64,000 nucleotides of DNA from Croceicoccus sp. YJ47 (GTDB lineage: Bacteria > Pseudomonadota > Alphaproteobacteria > Sphingomonadales > Sphingomonadaceae): NCBI RefSeq assembly GCF_016745095.1, contig NZ_CP067087.1:996501-1060500 (forward strand), written 5' to 3'. The first letter of the stretch is position 1. Each line of letters starts with the position of its first letter. The notes below the pieces were generated by a model. That model was not told where the DNA came from. It saw only the letters and a list, made by a program, of their open reading frames with translations, and searched no databases. Below are positions 17,021-25,421 of this stretch, piece by piece. The translations under genes and the position numbers were made by a program.

Positions 17021-17764
17021 TTATTCGGGCGCACCCGCCGGGCGGTTCACTTCGCCGGTGGAGTTGTCGCCGCCGCTGGGCTTCAGCGCGGGCTGCGCCA
17101 TCGCGCCGGCGGCCTCGGCCCCGACCTTCGTCGCGGGGCCTACCGACCCTGCGGGCGTGTCCGAAACGCCGGGGGTGTCGGCATCGCCGCCCTCGTTATC
17201 GGCAACAGGCTCATCCCCGCTTGCCGCGACATCCTCAAGCTCGGGCTCGGGAAGCGGCAGGTTCGAGCCCATCGAATTCAGATAGGCAATGACATTGGCG
17301 CGATCTTCAGGCTTCGACAGGCCGGCGAAGCTCATCTTCGTGCCGCTGGCAAAGGCGCGCGGGCTGGCGAGCCAGTCGTCCATGTTCTCGAACGACCAGT
17401 CGCCGCCATGGCCCGAAAGCGCGCCGGAATAGGCAAAGCCTGCCGCATGCTTGCCGATCGGCTTGCCCAGCACGCCCCACAGGTTGGGGCCGATACCGTT
17501 CGGCCCGCCCTGTGCGATGGTGTGGCACGCGGTGCACTTGGCAAAGACCGCCTCGCCCGCGGCGGGATCGGCGGATTGCAGCAGCACGGCGAGCGAGGGG
17601 CCGGATTCGCCGCCCTCTTCCTCTGCCGCCTCGATCACATAGCCGAATTCCTCGGTCTCCGGATTGTCGGCATGGAACACCCGGCTGCTGATCGCGGACA
17701 GGCCCAATGCCACAACCCCGCCAAAGAGCACCCAGCCGGCAATCGTATTGCTTTTGTCTTGCAT
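17021..17764 (-). CDS. Membrane-anchored c-type cytochrome
   Basis: 247 residues: an N-terminal membrane anchor (about 8-30), an acidic linker, then a class I cytochrome c domain with C77-T-A-C80-H81 haem attachment, the GPNLWG turn and M144 (TKMSFAGL) as sixth ligand. A Pro/Ala/Gly-rich acidic tail of about 75 residues follows. Similar proteins carry electrons to the terminal oxidase in the periplasm. I use ATG 17764; an upstream in-frame start would add 13 residues before the anchor. It is divergent from pheA. Confidence 0.85.
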   Translation of the reverse strand: MQDKSNTIAGWVLFGGVVALGLSAISSRVFHADNPETEEFGYVIEAAEEEGGESGPSLAVLLQSADPAAGEAVFAKCTACHTIAQGGPNGIGPNLWGVLGKPIGKHAAGFAYSGALSGHGGDWSFENMDDWLASPRAFASGTKMSFAGLSKPEDRANVIAYLNSMGSNLPLPEPELEDVAASGDEPVADNEGGDADTPGVSDTPAGSVGPATKVGAEAAGAMAQPALKPSGGDNSTGEVNRPAGAPE

Positions 17765-17977
17765 CGTGAAATCCGTCGGTCCATGCCGGGCGAACCGGCG
17801 CAAAAGGCTTGCGCGACGCTCTAGTTATTGCGCCGCGTCAAGGCAAGGGCTGGTTTGCGGTTTCGCGTTTCGCCGCCCCATCGCCCTTCGTCGATCGCGC
17901 CAACGCCCCGCCGCCAATCGCTTGGCCCCTCCGCTAATTGCTTGGCAGAGCGGAGCCGGCCCATTATCGACCGCGCC

Positions 17978-19039
17978 ATGTCCGAAACCACGTCGCAAAA
18001 CACGTCTCCCGTCACGCACAGCTATTCCGCACCGGCCCTCGCCCTTGTGGAGGAGATGACCGCAGCCGCCTCGGCCGATCCCGCGCGCGCCATGGCGTAT
18101 CAGGGGGCGCCCGGCGCCAATTCCCACCTCGCCGCCACGCTTTACGACGGCGAATGCCTGCCCATGCCGCATTTTTCCTTTGCCGATGCGATCGACGCGG
18201 TGCTTGCGGGGCGGGCGGCGCGCGCAATCATTCCCATCGAAAATTCGCACAACGGGCGCGTCGCGGACATTCATTTCCTGCTGCCCGAATCGGGGCTGGC
18301 CATCATCGGCGAGTTTTTCATGCCGATACATCATACGCTGATGGCGACCGGGCCGGGGCCGTTCCGCGCCGCGATGAGCCATCCGCAGGCGCTGGGCCAG
18401 TGCCGGGGCTGGCTCCGCAGCCGCAATATCGTCCCGCTCGACCATGCGGACACGGCGGGCGCGGCGGCCAGCGTCGCCGATGCGCGCGATCCCGGCGTGG
18501 CCGCCATCGCGCCGAAACTGGCGGCGCAGCTTTACGGCCTCACCATCGTTGCCGAAAATATCGAGGATGGCGCCGACAACATGACCCGCTTCGTCATCCT
18601 GTCGAAAGATGCGCTCGACCCCGCCGGGGTGGACGGGCCGGCGATGACCACCTTCAAGTTCGAAGTGCGCAACATTCCCGCCGCGCTTTACAAGGCGCTG
18701 GGCGGGTTCGCGACCAATGGCGTCAACATGACCAAGCTGGAAAGCTATCAGAACGGATCGGGATTTTCCGCGAGCGAGTTCTACTGCGACATTATCGGGC
18801 GGCCCGGCGAACCGAATGTGGATCGCGCGCTCGCGGAACTCGAATATTTTGCGAAGGATCTGCGCATCCTCGGCACCTATCCGCAGGGCTTACCCGCCGC
18901 TGAGGCGGCGGCTGCGCGATTCGTCGCCTATTCCCCCGCGAAAATCGCCGTTTCGCGCATCCCGTCCGCATCGGCGCGGGCGCGATACATGCCCGGCGTG
19001 TTGAAGGCGAAACCGGTCGTCCCGTCCGCGCCGGCATAG
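17978..19039 (+). CDS. pheA: Prephenate dehydratase, C-terminus altered
   Basis: Converts prephenate to phenylpyruvate in phenylalanine synthesis. The dehydratase domain (about 36-215) contains AYQGAPGANS, IPIENSHNGRV and the catalytic TRF motif at T203; the ACT domain (about 226-303) has the Phe-binding ESYQ segment at 255-258. The protein should end shortly after RILGTYPQ near residue 302. Here the frame runs on for about 50 residues that are antisense to the neighbouring peptidase gene. One missing base near 18888 would restore an end ...LTRR at TGA 18901-18903. I therefore suspect an indel. Confidence 0.88.
   Translation: MSETTSQNTSPVTHSYSAPALALVEEMTAAASADPARAMAYQGAPGANSHLAATLYDGECLPMPHFSFADAIDAVLAGRAARAIIPIENSHNGRVADIHFLLPESGLAIIGEFFMPIHHTLMATGPGPFRAAMSHPQALGQCRGWLRSRNIVPLDHADTAGAAASVADARDPGVAAIAPKLAAQLYGLTIVAENIEDGADNMTRFVILSKDALDPAGVDGPAMTTFKFEVRNIPAALYKALGGFATNGVNMTKLESYQNGSGFSASEFYCDIIGRPGEPNVDRALAELEYFAKDLRILGTYPQGLPAAEAAAARFVAYSPAKIAVSRIPSASARARYMPGVLKAKPVVPSAPA
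18894..18913. terminator. Hairpin between pheA and the peptidase gene
   Basis: CCGCCGC and GCGGCGG form a 7-bp stem with a TGAG loop around the likely original pheA stop. There is no T-run, so termination strength is doubtful. Confidence 0.4.
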
Positions 19040-19869
19040 ATCACGCCGCCATTGCCGCCCTTCGCGCCCAGTTCCGTGAGCACGGCGGCAACGGCCTCCT
19101 CCACCGTTTCGTTCAACATCCGCATGCGCGCGCCGATTTCATGCCCGGCGGCCAGTTCGATGAAGGTTTCGCCCGTGCCCGTCGCCGAAATCGCGCAGGA
19201 GCGATCGTCGGCATAGGTGCCCGCGCCGATCACCGGCGAATCGCCGACGCGGCCCCATCGTTTCCCGGTCAGGCCGCCGGTGCTGGTCGCCGCGGCGACA
19301 TGGCCATCCGCATCGCGCGCCACCGCGCCCACCGTGCCATATTTGAGATCGGTATCGAACCAGGCGTCCTTTTTCTGGCTGAATTCCTCCCACTGGCGGC
19401 GGCGCTCGGCGGTCGCGAAATATGCGGGGTCGACCTGCTCGATCCCCTGTTCCTCGGCAAACCGATTCGCGCCATCATTGGCGAGCATCACGTGCAGCGT
19501 TTCCTCCATGACGGCGCGGGCGGCGCGCACCGGGTTCTTCGTGCGGAGCAATCCCGTGGCGGACCCGGCCGAAAGCGTCGCGCCGTCCATGATCGCGGCG
19601 TCGAGTTCGTTCTTCCCCTCGAAGGTAAACACCGCCCCGCGCCCCGCATTGAACAGCGGATCATCCTCCAGCGCCATCACCGCCGCCTCCACCGCGTCGA
19701 GCGCGCTGCCCCCGCGGCGCAGCACCGCGGTCCCGGCATCGAGCGCCGTACCCAGCGCATCGCGATAGGCGTCCTGCATCTCCGGGCCGAGGATGTCGGG
19801 CGTCATCGACCCCGCCCCGCCATGCAGGGCAAGGCTCCAGCGCGGATGTCGGGCAGTGGCGTCGGTCAT
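18928..19869 (-). CDS. Isoaspartyl peptidase / L-asparaginase (Ntn hydrolase)
   Basis: 313 residues of the plant-type asparaginase family, which cleaves isoaspartyl dipeptides and asparagine after autoproteolysis. The new N-terminal nucleophile is T179 in KYGTVGAVA; other family motifs are LALHGGAG near 13-20, FNAGRGAVFT near 73-82, STGGLTGKRWGRVGDSP and GTGETFI. The ATG at 19869 is favoured because an AAGGACC-like site precedes it and the family starts just before WSLALHGG. The 3' end overlaps the unnatural tail of pheA. Normally cytoplasmic; no signal peptide is seen. Confidence 0.9.
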   Translation of the reverse strand: MTDATARHPRWSLALHGGAGSMTPDILGPEMQDAYRDALGTALDAGTAVLRRGGSALDAVEAAVMALEDDPLFNAGRGAVFTFEGKNELDAAIMDGATLSAGSATGLLRTKNPVRAARAVMEETLHVMLANDGANRFAEEQGIEQVDPAYFATAERRRQWEEFSQKKDAWFDTDLKYGTVGAVARDADGHVAAATSTGGLTGKRWGRVGDSPVIGAGTYADDRSCAISATGTGETFIELAAGHEIGARMRMLNETVEEAVAAVLTELGAKGGNGGVIYAGADGTTGFAFNTPGMYRARADADGMRETAIFAGE

Positions 19870-20009
19870 GAAAATAAGGTCCTTGGAAATTGATGACGCT
19901 TGAACGCCCGGCGATGGGACGGCATCGGTGGCGCATTCGCCCCGCGATGCACGTTCGCCGACGCGGGGGCAAGCGTTTGGCGGGCGATACGGGCACAAGG
20001 GAGCATGCC

Positions 20010-20999
20010 ATGACCATCGATCGACGCAAGACGCTGGGCGGCCTCGGCCTGCTTGCCGGATATACGCTTTCAGGATGCGGGGTGGCCGGACGCGGGTTGG
20101 ACGGAGGGGGATTGGACGGAGGCGGGGCAGACGAGACCGCATCGCGGGACGGGCCGATGTCCGGCGCGGACGGCGCGGCGCGGCTTGCGGCGCTTCAACG
20201 ACAGGCCGGCGGCATGCTCGGCGCGTATGTGCTCGACACCGGCGACGGGGCGCATTTCGGGCTGAACGCGGATCGCCGCTTTCCCCATTGTTCCTCGTTC
20301 AAGCTGTCGCTGGCGGCGATGCTGCTCCACCGGATCGACCGGGGTGAGATCGACGGGGACGAGATTCTGCCCTATGGGCCCGACGCGCTGATGCATGTGT
20401 CGCCGGTCACGGCGCGCCACGTGGACGAGGGCGGCCTGCCCGCCATCGTGCTCGCCCGCGCGGCAGTCGTGACGAGCGACAATGCCGCTGCAAACCTGCT
20501 GCTGCGGCGGCTCGGCGGGCCGGCGGCAATGACCGCGTTCTGGCGCGGGATCGGCGACGGGATCAGCCGGCTCGACGCTTACGAGCCGGAACTGAACCGC
20601 ACCCCCCCCGGCACTGAGGAGAACAGCACGACCCCTGCCGCCATGGCCGCGACGCTGGCGCGCCTCGCCACCGGCGACGTGCTGTACCCCGCGTCCCGGG
20701 CGACCTTGCGCGAATGGATGGCGGCGACGAACACGGGCACGCGGCGGATACGCGCCGGGCTTCCCGCGGGCTTTACGGCGGGCGACAAGACCGGCACGAG
20801 CCTCTACCCCGATGCCAGCGCGCATTATATCGACATCGCGGTCGCCCAAACGGCCGGCCATGCGCCCGTCGTGATCACGGCCTATTACGATACCGGCGCA
20901 ATACAGTCGGACATGGACCCGGCGGACGAGGCCGTTCTGGCCGAGGTGGGACGCATCGCCGCGGCATGGCTTTCCGCCCGCATGGAGAATTGGCAATGA
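20010..20999 (+). CDS. Class A beta-lactamase with Tat/lipoprotein-like leader
   Basis: 329 residues with all class A motifs: S95-SF-K98 (catalytic serine and lysine), S156DN, E192 in EPELN of the omega loop, and K260TG. The leader MTIDRRKTLGGLGLL has a twin-arginine motif followed by TLSGC, a possible lipobox with C23. A Gly/Asp linker with two DNA repeats (GLDGGGLDGGG) follows. So the enzyme is probably exported folded and perhaps lipid-anchored. ATG 20010 has AAGGGAG upstream. The GNAT gene overlaps its stop. No LysR-type regulator is adjacent. Confidence 0.88.
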   Translation: MTIDRRKTLGGLGLLAGYTLSGCGVAGRGLDGGGLDGGGADETASRDGPMSGADGAARLAALQRQAGGMLGAYVLDTGDGAHFGLNADRRFPHCSSFKLSLAAMLLHRIDRGEIDGDEILPYGPDALMHVSPVTARHVDEGGLPAIVLARAAVVTSDNAAANLLLRRLGGPAAMTAFWRGIGDGISRLDAYEPELNRTPPGTEENSTTPAAMAATLARLATGDVLYPASRATLREWMAATNTGTRRIRAGLPAGFTAGDKTGTSLYPDASAHYIDIAVAQTAGHAPVVITAYYDTGAIQSDMDPADEAVLAEVGRIAAAWLSARMENWQ

Positions 21000-21514
21000 C
21001 CATCCACTATCGTGCCGCCCGGATGGACGACACCGATGCGCTCGCGGCGCTGGGCCGGGACAGTTTCGTCGCCGCATTCGGCCATGTCTACGACCCCGCC
21101 GATCTCGCGGCGTTCCTGCAACAGGTCTATGCCCGCGATGCGGTGGCGGAGGAGATCGCAGACCCCGCGATGATCCATCGGCTGGCCTTTGCCGGGGACG
21201 AGATGGTCGGTTATTGCAAGCTTATCGAGGGCGAATGCTACCCCGGCCAATCCGATGCGCAGCGGCCCATCACGCTGGGGCAGATCTACACCGCGCCCGA
21301 CCGCACGGGCCAGGGGATCGGACGCGTGCTCGCCGAATGGGCCATCGCGGAGGCCCGGTCGCGCGGCTGCGACGCGATCCAGCTTTCGGTGTGGAGCGAG
21401 AACGAAGCGGCGCAGCGGTTTTACGCCCGCCATGGCTTTCAAAAGATCGCCGACATCGATTTCTGGGTCGGGGATCATCGCGACGATGAATATCTTTATG
21501 AACGCCGCCTGTAA
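20996..21514 (+). CDS. GNAT family N-acetyltransferase
   Basis: 172 residues with a full GNAT fold: the N-terminal IHYRAARMDDTDAL, beta4 LGQIYTAPDRTGQGIG carrying the acetyl-CoA-binding R/QxxGxG loop, and the C-terminal NEAAQRFYARHGF motif typical of motif B. The substrate is unknown. The start overlaps the beta-lactamase stop (ATGA), which implies cotranslation; whether it modifies a related compound or is a chance neighbour is open. Confidence 0.87.
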   Translation: MTIHYRAARMDDTDALAALGRDSFVAAFGHVYDPADLAAFLQQVYARDAVAEEIADPAMIHRLAFAGDEMVGYCKLIEGECYPGQSDAQRPITLGQIYTAPDRTGQGIGRVLAEWAIAEARSRGCDAIQLSVWSENEAAQRFYARHGFQKIADIDFWVGDHRDDEYLYERRL

Positions 21515-21623
21515 CCACAGAGGCGGTCGAGCCATCGTCTCGCTTTGATACAGCGAACGATCCGTCGGGATCCTTTTGCAGGAAAATCGGTTTTTTTCAG
21601 GCAATTACGCAGGAGAAATACCG

Positions 21624-22235
21624 ATGCTTGGGTCGCAATTCAAAATAGTTTCCGCCGCCGTACTGGCCATCGCCGCCACCGCCAGCCCGGCAGTCGCGCA
21701 AAAGGCTGACAACTACACCGTCGATCTCGGCGCGCTCAACGATAGCGGCGTGACGGGCAAGGCGCAGCTTCAATTTACCGATGGCCGCTTTATCCGTGTC
21801 ATCATCAATGCGCGAGGACTGGAACCGGGCGGCGTGCACCTTGGCCATATTCACGGCTGGGTCGCAAACGGCACGGCGGTGGATTCGCAGTGCCCGACGA
21901 CGGCCGCCGATCGCGATGGCGACGGCTTCGTCGAACTGGCCGAGGGGGTGCCGTCCTATGGCGACATCCTGATCCCGCTCGGCAATGTCGATCCTGATGG
22001 AGACGGACGCGTGAACTACCACCGCACGATCGACCTCACCACGACCCGCTATGGCGATGGGGCGACCGCGCAGCAGATCACGCCGCTCGATTTCCGCGCC
22101 ATCGTGTTGCACGGCCTGACCGTGCCGCAGGGACCGGGCGCGGGCACCACCGGGGAGGTCGATGGCACGAACGGCTATCTCAACGTCCTGCCGGTGGCCT
22201 GCGGCGAGATCGCCCCGGTGGGCGGCGGGCGCTAA
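21624..22235 (+). CDS. Secreted CHRD/SOD-like protein with EF-hand-like loops
   Basis: 203 residues with a signal peptide (about 1-25, ending AVAQ) and a beta-rich domain containing HLGHIHG (near 72-78), as in CHRD and copper-zinc-SOD-like folds. Two aspartate loops stand out: DRDGDGFVELAE, which fits the 12-residue EF-hand calcium loop, and DPDGDGRVNYH. The ATG at 21624 follows AGGAGA. Related proteins are periplasmic or secreted and of unknown function. It is monocistronic. Confidence 0.7.
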   Translation: MLGSQFKIVSAAVLAIAATASPAVAQKADNYTVDLGALNDSGVTGKAQLQFTDGRFIRVIINARGLEPGGVHLGHIHGWVANGTAVDSQCPTTAADRDGDGFVELAEGVPSYGDILIPLGNVDPDGDGRVNYHRTIDLTTTRYGDGATAQQITPLDFRAIVLHGLTVPQGPGAGTTGEVDGTNGYLNVLPVACGEIAPVGGGR

Positions 22236-22265
22236 GCCTTCCGTCGCGAGGCGGAACGACACGAA

Positions 22266-22299
22266 GTGCGGCGCGTCCCGATAGAGGGGCGCGCCGCAC
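22266..22299. terminator. Hairpin between convergent genes
   Basis: GTGCGGCGCG (22266-22275) pairs perfectly with CGCGCCGCAC (22290-22299); the inner bases can extend the stem. It lies between the secreted protein (+) and zntB-like (-) genes. No clear T-run. Confidence 0.6.
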
Positions 22300-22304
22300 C
22301 CGTT

Positions 22305-23315
22305 TCACCCCAGCCATTTCCAGCGCCAGAACAGCACGATCTGCACCGCCAGTATGGCGCAGCACAGGCCCGTCACGACCCAGAACGCATCGCCATCATT
22401 GACCCCCGGCATCCCGCCGACATTGATGCCGAGCAATCCGGTCACGAAGCTCAAGGGCAGGAAGATCGCCGCCACGATGGTCAGCAGGTAGCTCGTCCGG
22501 TCGGCGCTGGCCGCGGCGCGGGCGCGGATGTCGTCCTGAAGCACGACGGCGCTTTCCTTCGATATGTCGATATCTTCGAGATAGCGGCGCAGGCGGTCGA
22601 TCGATTCGGCGATCTCGCGGCGGTCATGCTCCTCGAACCAGGGGGGCGCGTCGCGGCTGATGCGTTCGAGCGCTTCGTGCTGCGGGCTCATATGGCGTTT
22701 CAGCGCGAGGCAATTGCGGCGGATGACGGCGATCCGGTCGAGCATTTCGTCCGCGTCGTCCTCCGGATCCGCCTGTTCGAGCCGGTCGATATTGTCGTTC
22801 ATGTCGAGGATGGAGTGGTTCATCCGCGCAATCATGTGTTCGGTCACGCTGGTGATGAGCGCGCCGGCATCGGTCGGCCCCGTGCCGGCGTCGATCTCGG
22901 CCAGAGTCTGACGCGGGGTCTGGAGCGGTTCGCGGCGCAAGGTGACCACCCGCCGCCCGTCGGACCATAGTTGCAGGGCGATCATGTCCTCCGGCTCCGC
23001 ACCGGGGTTGAAATTGATCCCGCGCAACACCGCAACCAGCGCATTGCCTTCGCGCAGGGCGCGCGGGCGGGTATCGTCGCTGACCAGCAATTCGGCCGTC
23101 GGCTCGCTCATCTGCAATTCGTGTTCGAGCCAGTCCTGCAATCCGTCGGCATTGCGGCACAGATGCAGCCACAGCATTTCGCCCGCGCGGCCGGGGCGCC
23201 ATTGATTCGCCTCCTCCCACGAAACGACGCGCCCGCCGCCATTCCCGTCGAGCACGCGCGCGAACAGCAGCGCGGCATCCGGATCCGCCACGTCATAGTC
23301 CTGCGATGCAGCCAA
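22305..23315 (-). CDS. zntB: CorA/ZntB family metal transporter
   Basis: 336 residues: a large cytoplasmic N-terminal domain (about 1-265) with a long helix rich in Asp/Arg, then two C-terminal membrane helices (about 277-297 and 312-332). The pore signature reads GLLGINVGGMPG, that is GIN rather than the CorA GMN, as in ZntB-type zinc transporters. Substrate (zinc or magnesium) is thus inferred. The gene starts with TTG at 23315, chosen because AAAGGGA stands 5 bases before it and no ATG is available nearby. Confidence 0.85.
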   Translation of the reverse strand: MAASQDYDVADPDAALLFARVLDGNGGGRVVSWEEANQWRPGRAGEMLWLHLCRNADGLQDWLEHELQMSEPTAELLVSDDTRPRALREGNALVAVLRGINFNPGAEPEDMIALQLWSDGRRVVTLRREPLQTPRQTLAEIDAGTGPTDAGALITSVTEHMIARMNHSILDMNDNIDRLEQADPEDDADEMLDRIAVIRRNCLALKRHMSPQHEALERISRDAPPWFEEHDRREIAESIDRLRRYLEDIDISKESAVVLQDDIRARAAASADRTSYLLTIVAAIFLPLSFVTGLLGINVGGMPGVNDGDAFWVVTGLCCAILAVQIVLFWRWKWLG

Positions 23316-23464
23316 TTGCGTCCCTTTCCAGTGCGAGCCGAAGCGCCCTGATGGCAGGAGCGCGCCGCCCTGCGCAAGCCTGTCCGCCGCCCCGTGCGAC
23401 CAAATGCGCGAAATGATCCGCGGCTGGAATTGCCCGTGTCACAAAGAGCCTGTATGGTGGCCCC

Positions 23465-24659
23465 ATGTCCTCCATCAGACCCTGGCGCACGATAGAGCGC
23501 CGCAAGAGCCGGCAGATCATGGTCGGAAACGTGCCCGTCGGCGGCGATGCCCCGATCACGGTGCAGACCATGACCAACACGCCCACCAGTGACGCAGGCG
23601 CCACGATCGACCAGATCCGCCGGTGCGAGGATGCGGGCGCCGACATCATCCGCGTGTCCTGTCCCGACACCGACAGCACGGCGGCGCTGGGCGAAATCGT
23701 CCGCGCAGGTAGAGGTGCCGATCGTCGCCGACATCCATTTCCATTACAAGCGCGCGCTCGAGGCGGCCGATGCGGGCGCCGCGTGTCTTCGCATCAATCC
23801 CGGCAATATCGGCAGCGACGAACGCGTGGCCGAGGTCGTGCGCGCGGCGAAAGCCAATGGCTGCGCGATCCGGATCGGGGTGAATGCAGGCTCGCTCGAA
23901 CGCGACCTGCTCGAAAAATATGGCGAGCCTTGTCCCGAGGCTCTGGTGGAAAGCGCGCTCGACCATATCAAGCTGTTGCAGGACCACGATTTCCACGAAT
24001 ACAAGGTCGCGGTGAAGGCGTCCGACGTGTTCCTCGCCGTCGCAGCGTATCAGGGGCTGGCCGATGCGGTCGATTGCCCCCTCCACCTCGGCATTACCGA
24101 GGCGGGCGGGCTCGTCGGCGGGACGGTCAAATCCTCGATCGGCATGGGCAACCTGCTTTGGGCGGGCATCGGCGATACGTTGCGCGTGTCGCTCTCCGCC
24201 GAACCGGAGACCGAGGTGCGCGTCGGCTTCGAAATGCTGAAGGCGCTGGGCCTGCGCACCCGCGGCGTGCGGGTCGTGTCCTGCCCGTCCTGCGCGCGGC
24301 AGGGTTTCGACGTCATCCGCACGGTCGAGGCACTGGAAGACCGGTTGCAGCACATCAAGGTGCCGCTTTCGCTCTCCGTCCTCGGCTGCGTCGTGAACGG
24401 GCCGGGCGAGGCGCGCGAAACCGACATCGGCATCACCGGCGGCGGCAATAACAAGCACATGGTCTATCTGTCGGGGGTGACCGACCACCATGTGCAATCG
24501 GACGACATGCTGGACCATATCGTGAGCCTCGTGGAGGCCAAGGCCGCCGAGATCGAGGCGGCGGAACTCGAAGCGCGCAGCACCGATGCCGGCAAGGCAG
24601 ACGGAGCCAAGCAAGGCGGATCGACGACGAACGGGGCGCAGACGGTCCCGGCCGAATGA
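23465..24659 (+). CDS. ispG: 4-hydroxy-3-methylbut-2-en-1-yl diphosphate synthase, frameshifted
   Basis: IspG reduces MEcPP to HMBPP in the MEP isoprenoid pathway. The first part reads [34 protein letters not shown]; the rest, one frame on, reads [23 protein letters not shown] and the iron-sulfur ligands in [12 protein letters not shown] and [11 protein letters not shown]. Dropping one G at about 23705 gives [13 protein letters not shown], the expected sequence. The gene is normally essential in bacteria using this pathway, so the indel is probably a consensus error. A variable acidic tail ends at TGA 24657-24659. Confidence 0.85.
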
Positions 24660-24722
24660 TCCGTGCGGCGGGCCGCGCGGCGGTTCATATCCCCGCCACG
24701 CGCGCGTGCTACCCCTCCGCGC

Positions 24723-25369
24723 ATGAACGACACATCCGCCATCGCCCTGCCCCGCCGTGCCCTGCTGAAAACCGGGCTCGGCGTGGGTGCGGCACTGACC
24801 CTGCCGGGCGCCGCGGCGACCGCGCCTTTGCGCAGGCGTCGCCGGTATCGCCGCGGGACCGCGCCATCCTCGACGTGGCCAAGCGCGAGGTGGAGCGCAA
24901 TGCCGCGACCTTGTGGAAAAGCGACATCGCCGGCATCGCCGATTTCGGCGTGCACAGTTCGGTCCCCCGGTTCCATTTCGCCAACCTGGAAAACGGCACG
25001 GTGCGCAGCTTCCGCGTCGCCCATGGCAAGGGGTCCGATCCCGACCACGACGGCATGCTCGACGCGTTTTCCAATGTCGAGGGATCGAACGCGACGAGCC
25101 GGGGCGCCTACATCACCTATGAATGGTATGTCGGCAAATATGGCACCTCGATCCGGCTCGGCGGGCTCGACCCGACGAACGACAATGCGCTGCGCCGCTA
25201 TATCGTGATGCACTCGGCCTGGTATGCGGAACCGTCCCATGTCGCCGAATGGGGGCGGCTTGGCCGCTCTGACGGGTGTTTCGCCATGGCGCCCGACGAT
25301 TTCAACGAGGCGCTGTGGCATCTGTCGGGCGGGCGGCTGCTCTTTGCCGACCGGCTCGATTTCGGCTGA
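24723..25369 (+). CDS. L,D-transpeptidase (YkuD_2-type murein transpeptidase), frameshifted
   Basis: The start MNDTSAIALPRRALLKTGLGVG looks like a Tat-type or hydrophobic export leader; after about 33 residues the similarity moves to another frame (FAQASPVSPRDRAILDVAKRE) with one base missing near 24820-24830. The catalytic domain contains HSSVPRFHF, DHDGMLDAFSN, YIVMHSAWYAEP and the cysteine motif GRSDGCFAM. Such enzymes act on periplasmic peptidoglycan or lipoprotein crosslinks. It is convergent with a second L,D-transpeptidase across a shared terminator. Confidence 0.75.
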
Positions 25370-25375
25370 TACGAC

Positions 25376-25406
25376 AAGGGCGGATGATCACCCCCGCCCT
25401 TCTCTT
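25376..25406. terminator. Terminator between two L,D-transpeptidase genes
   Basis: AAGGGCGG (25376-25383) pairs with CCGCCCTT (25394-25401), followed by CTCTTC on the + strand. It separates convergent genes. Confidence 0.75.
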
Positions 25407-25421
25407 CAACAACCGGTCGGC

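Noticed and set aside
20090-20135. Short tandem repeat in the beta-lactamase linker as a regulatory repeat
   Set aside because: Two copies only, in frame, encoding a Gly/Asp linker; explained as coding sequence.
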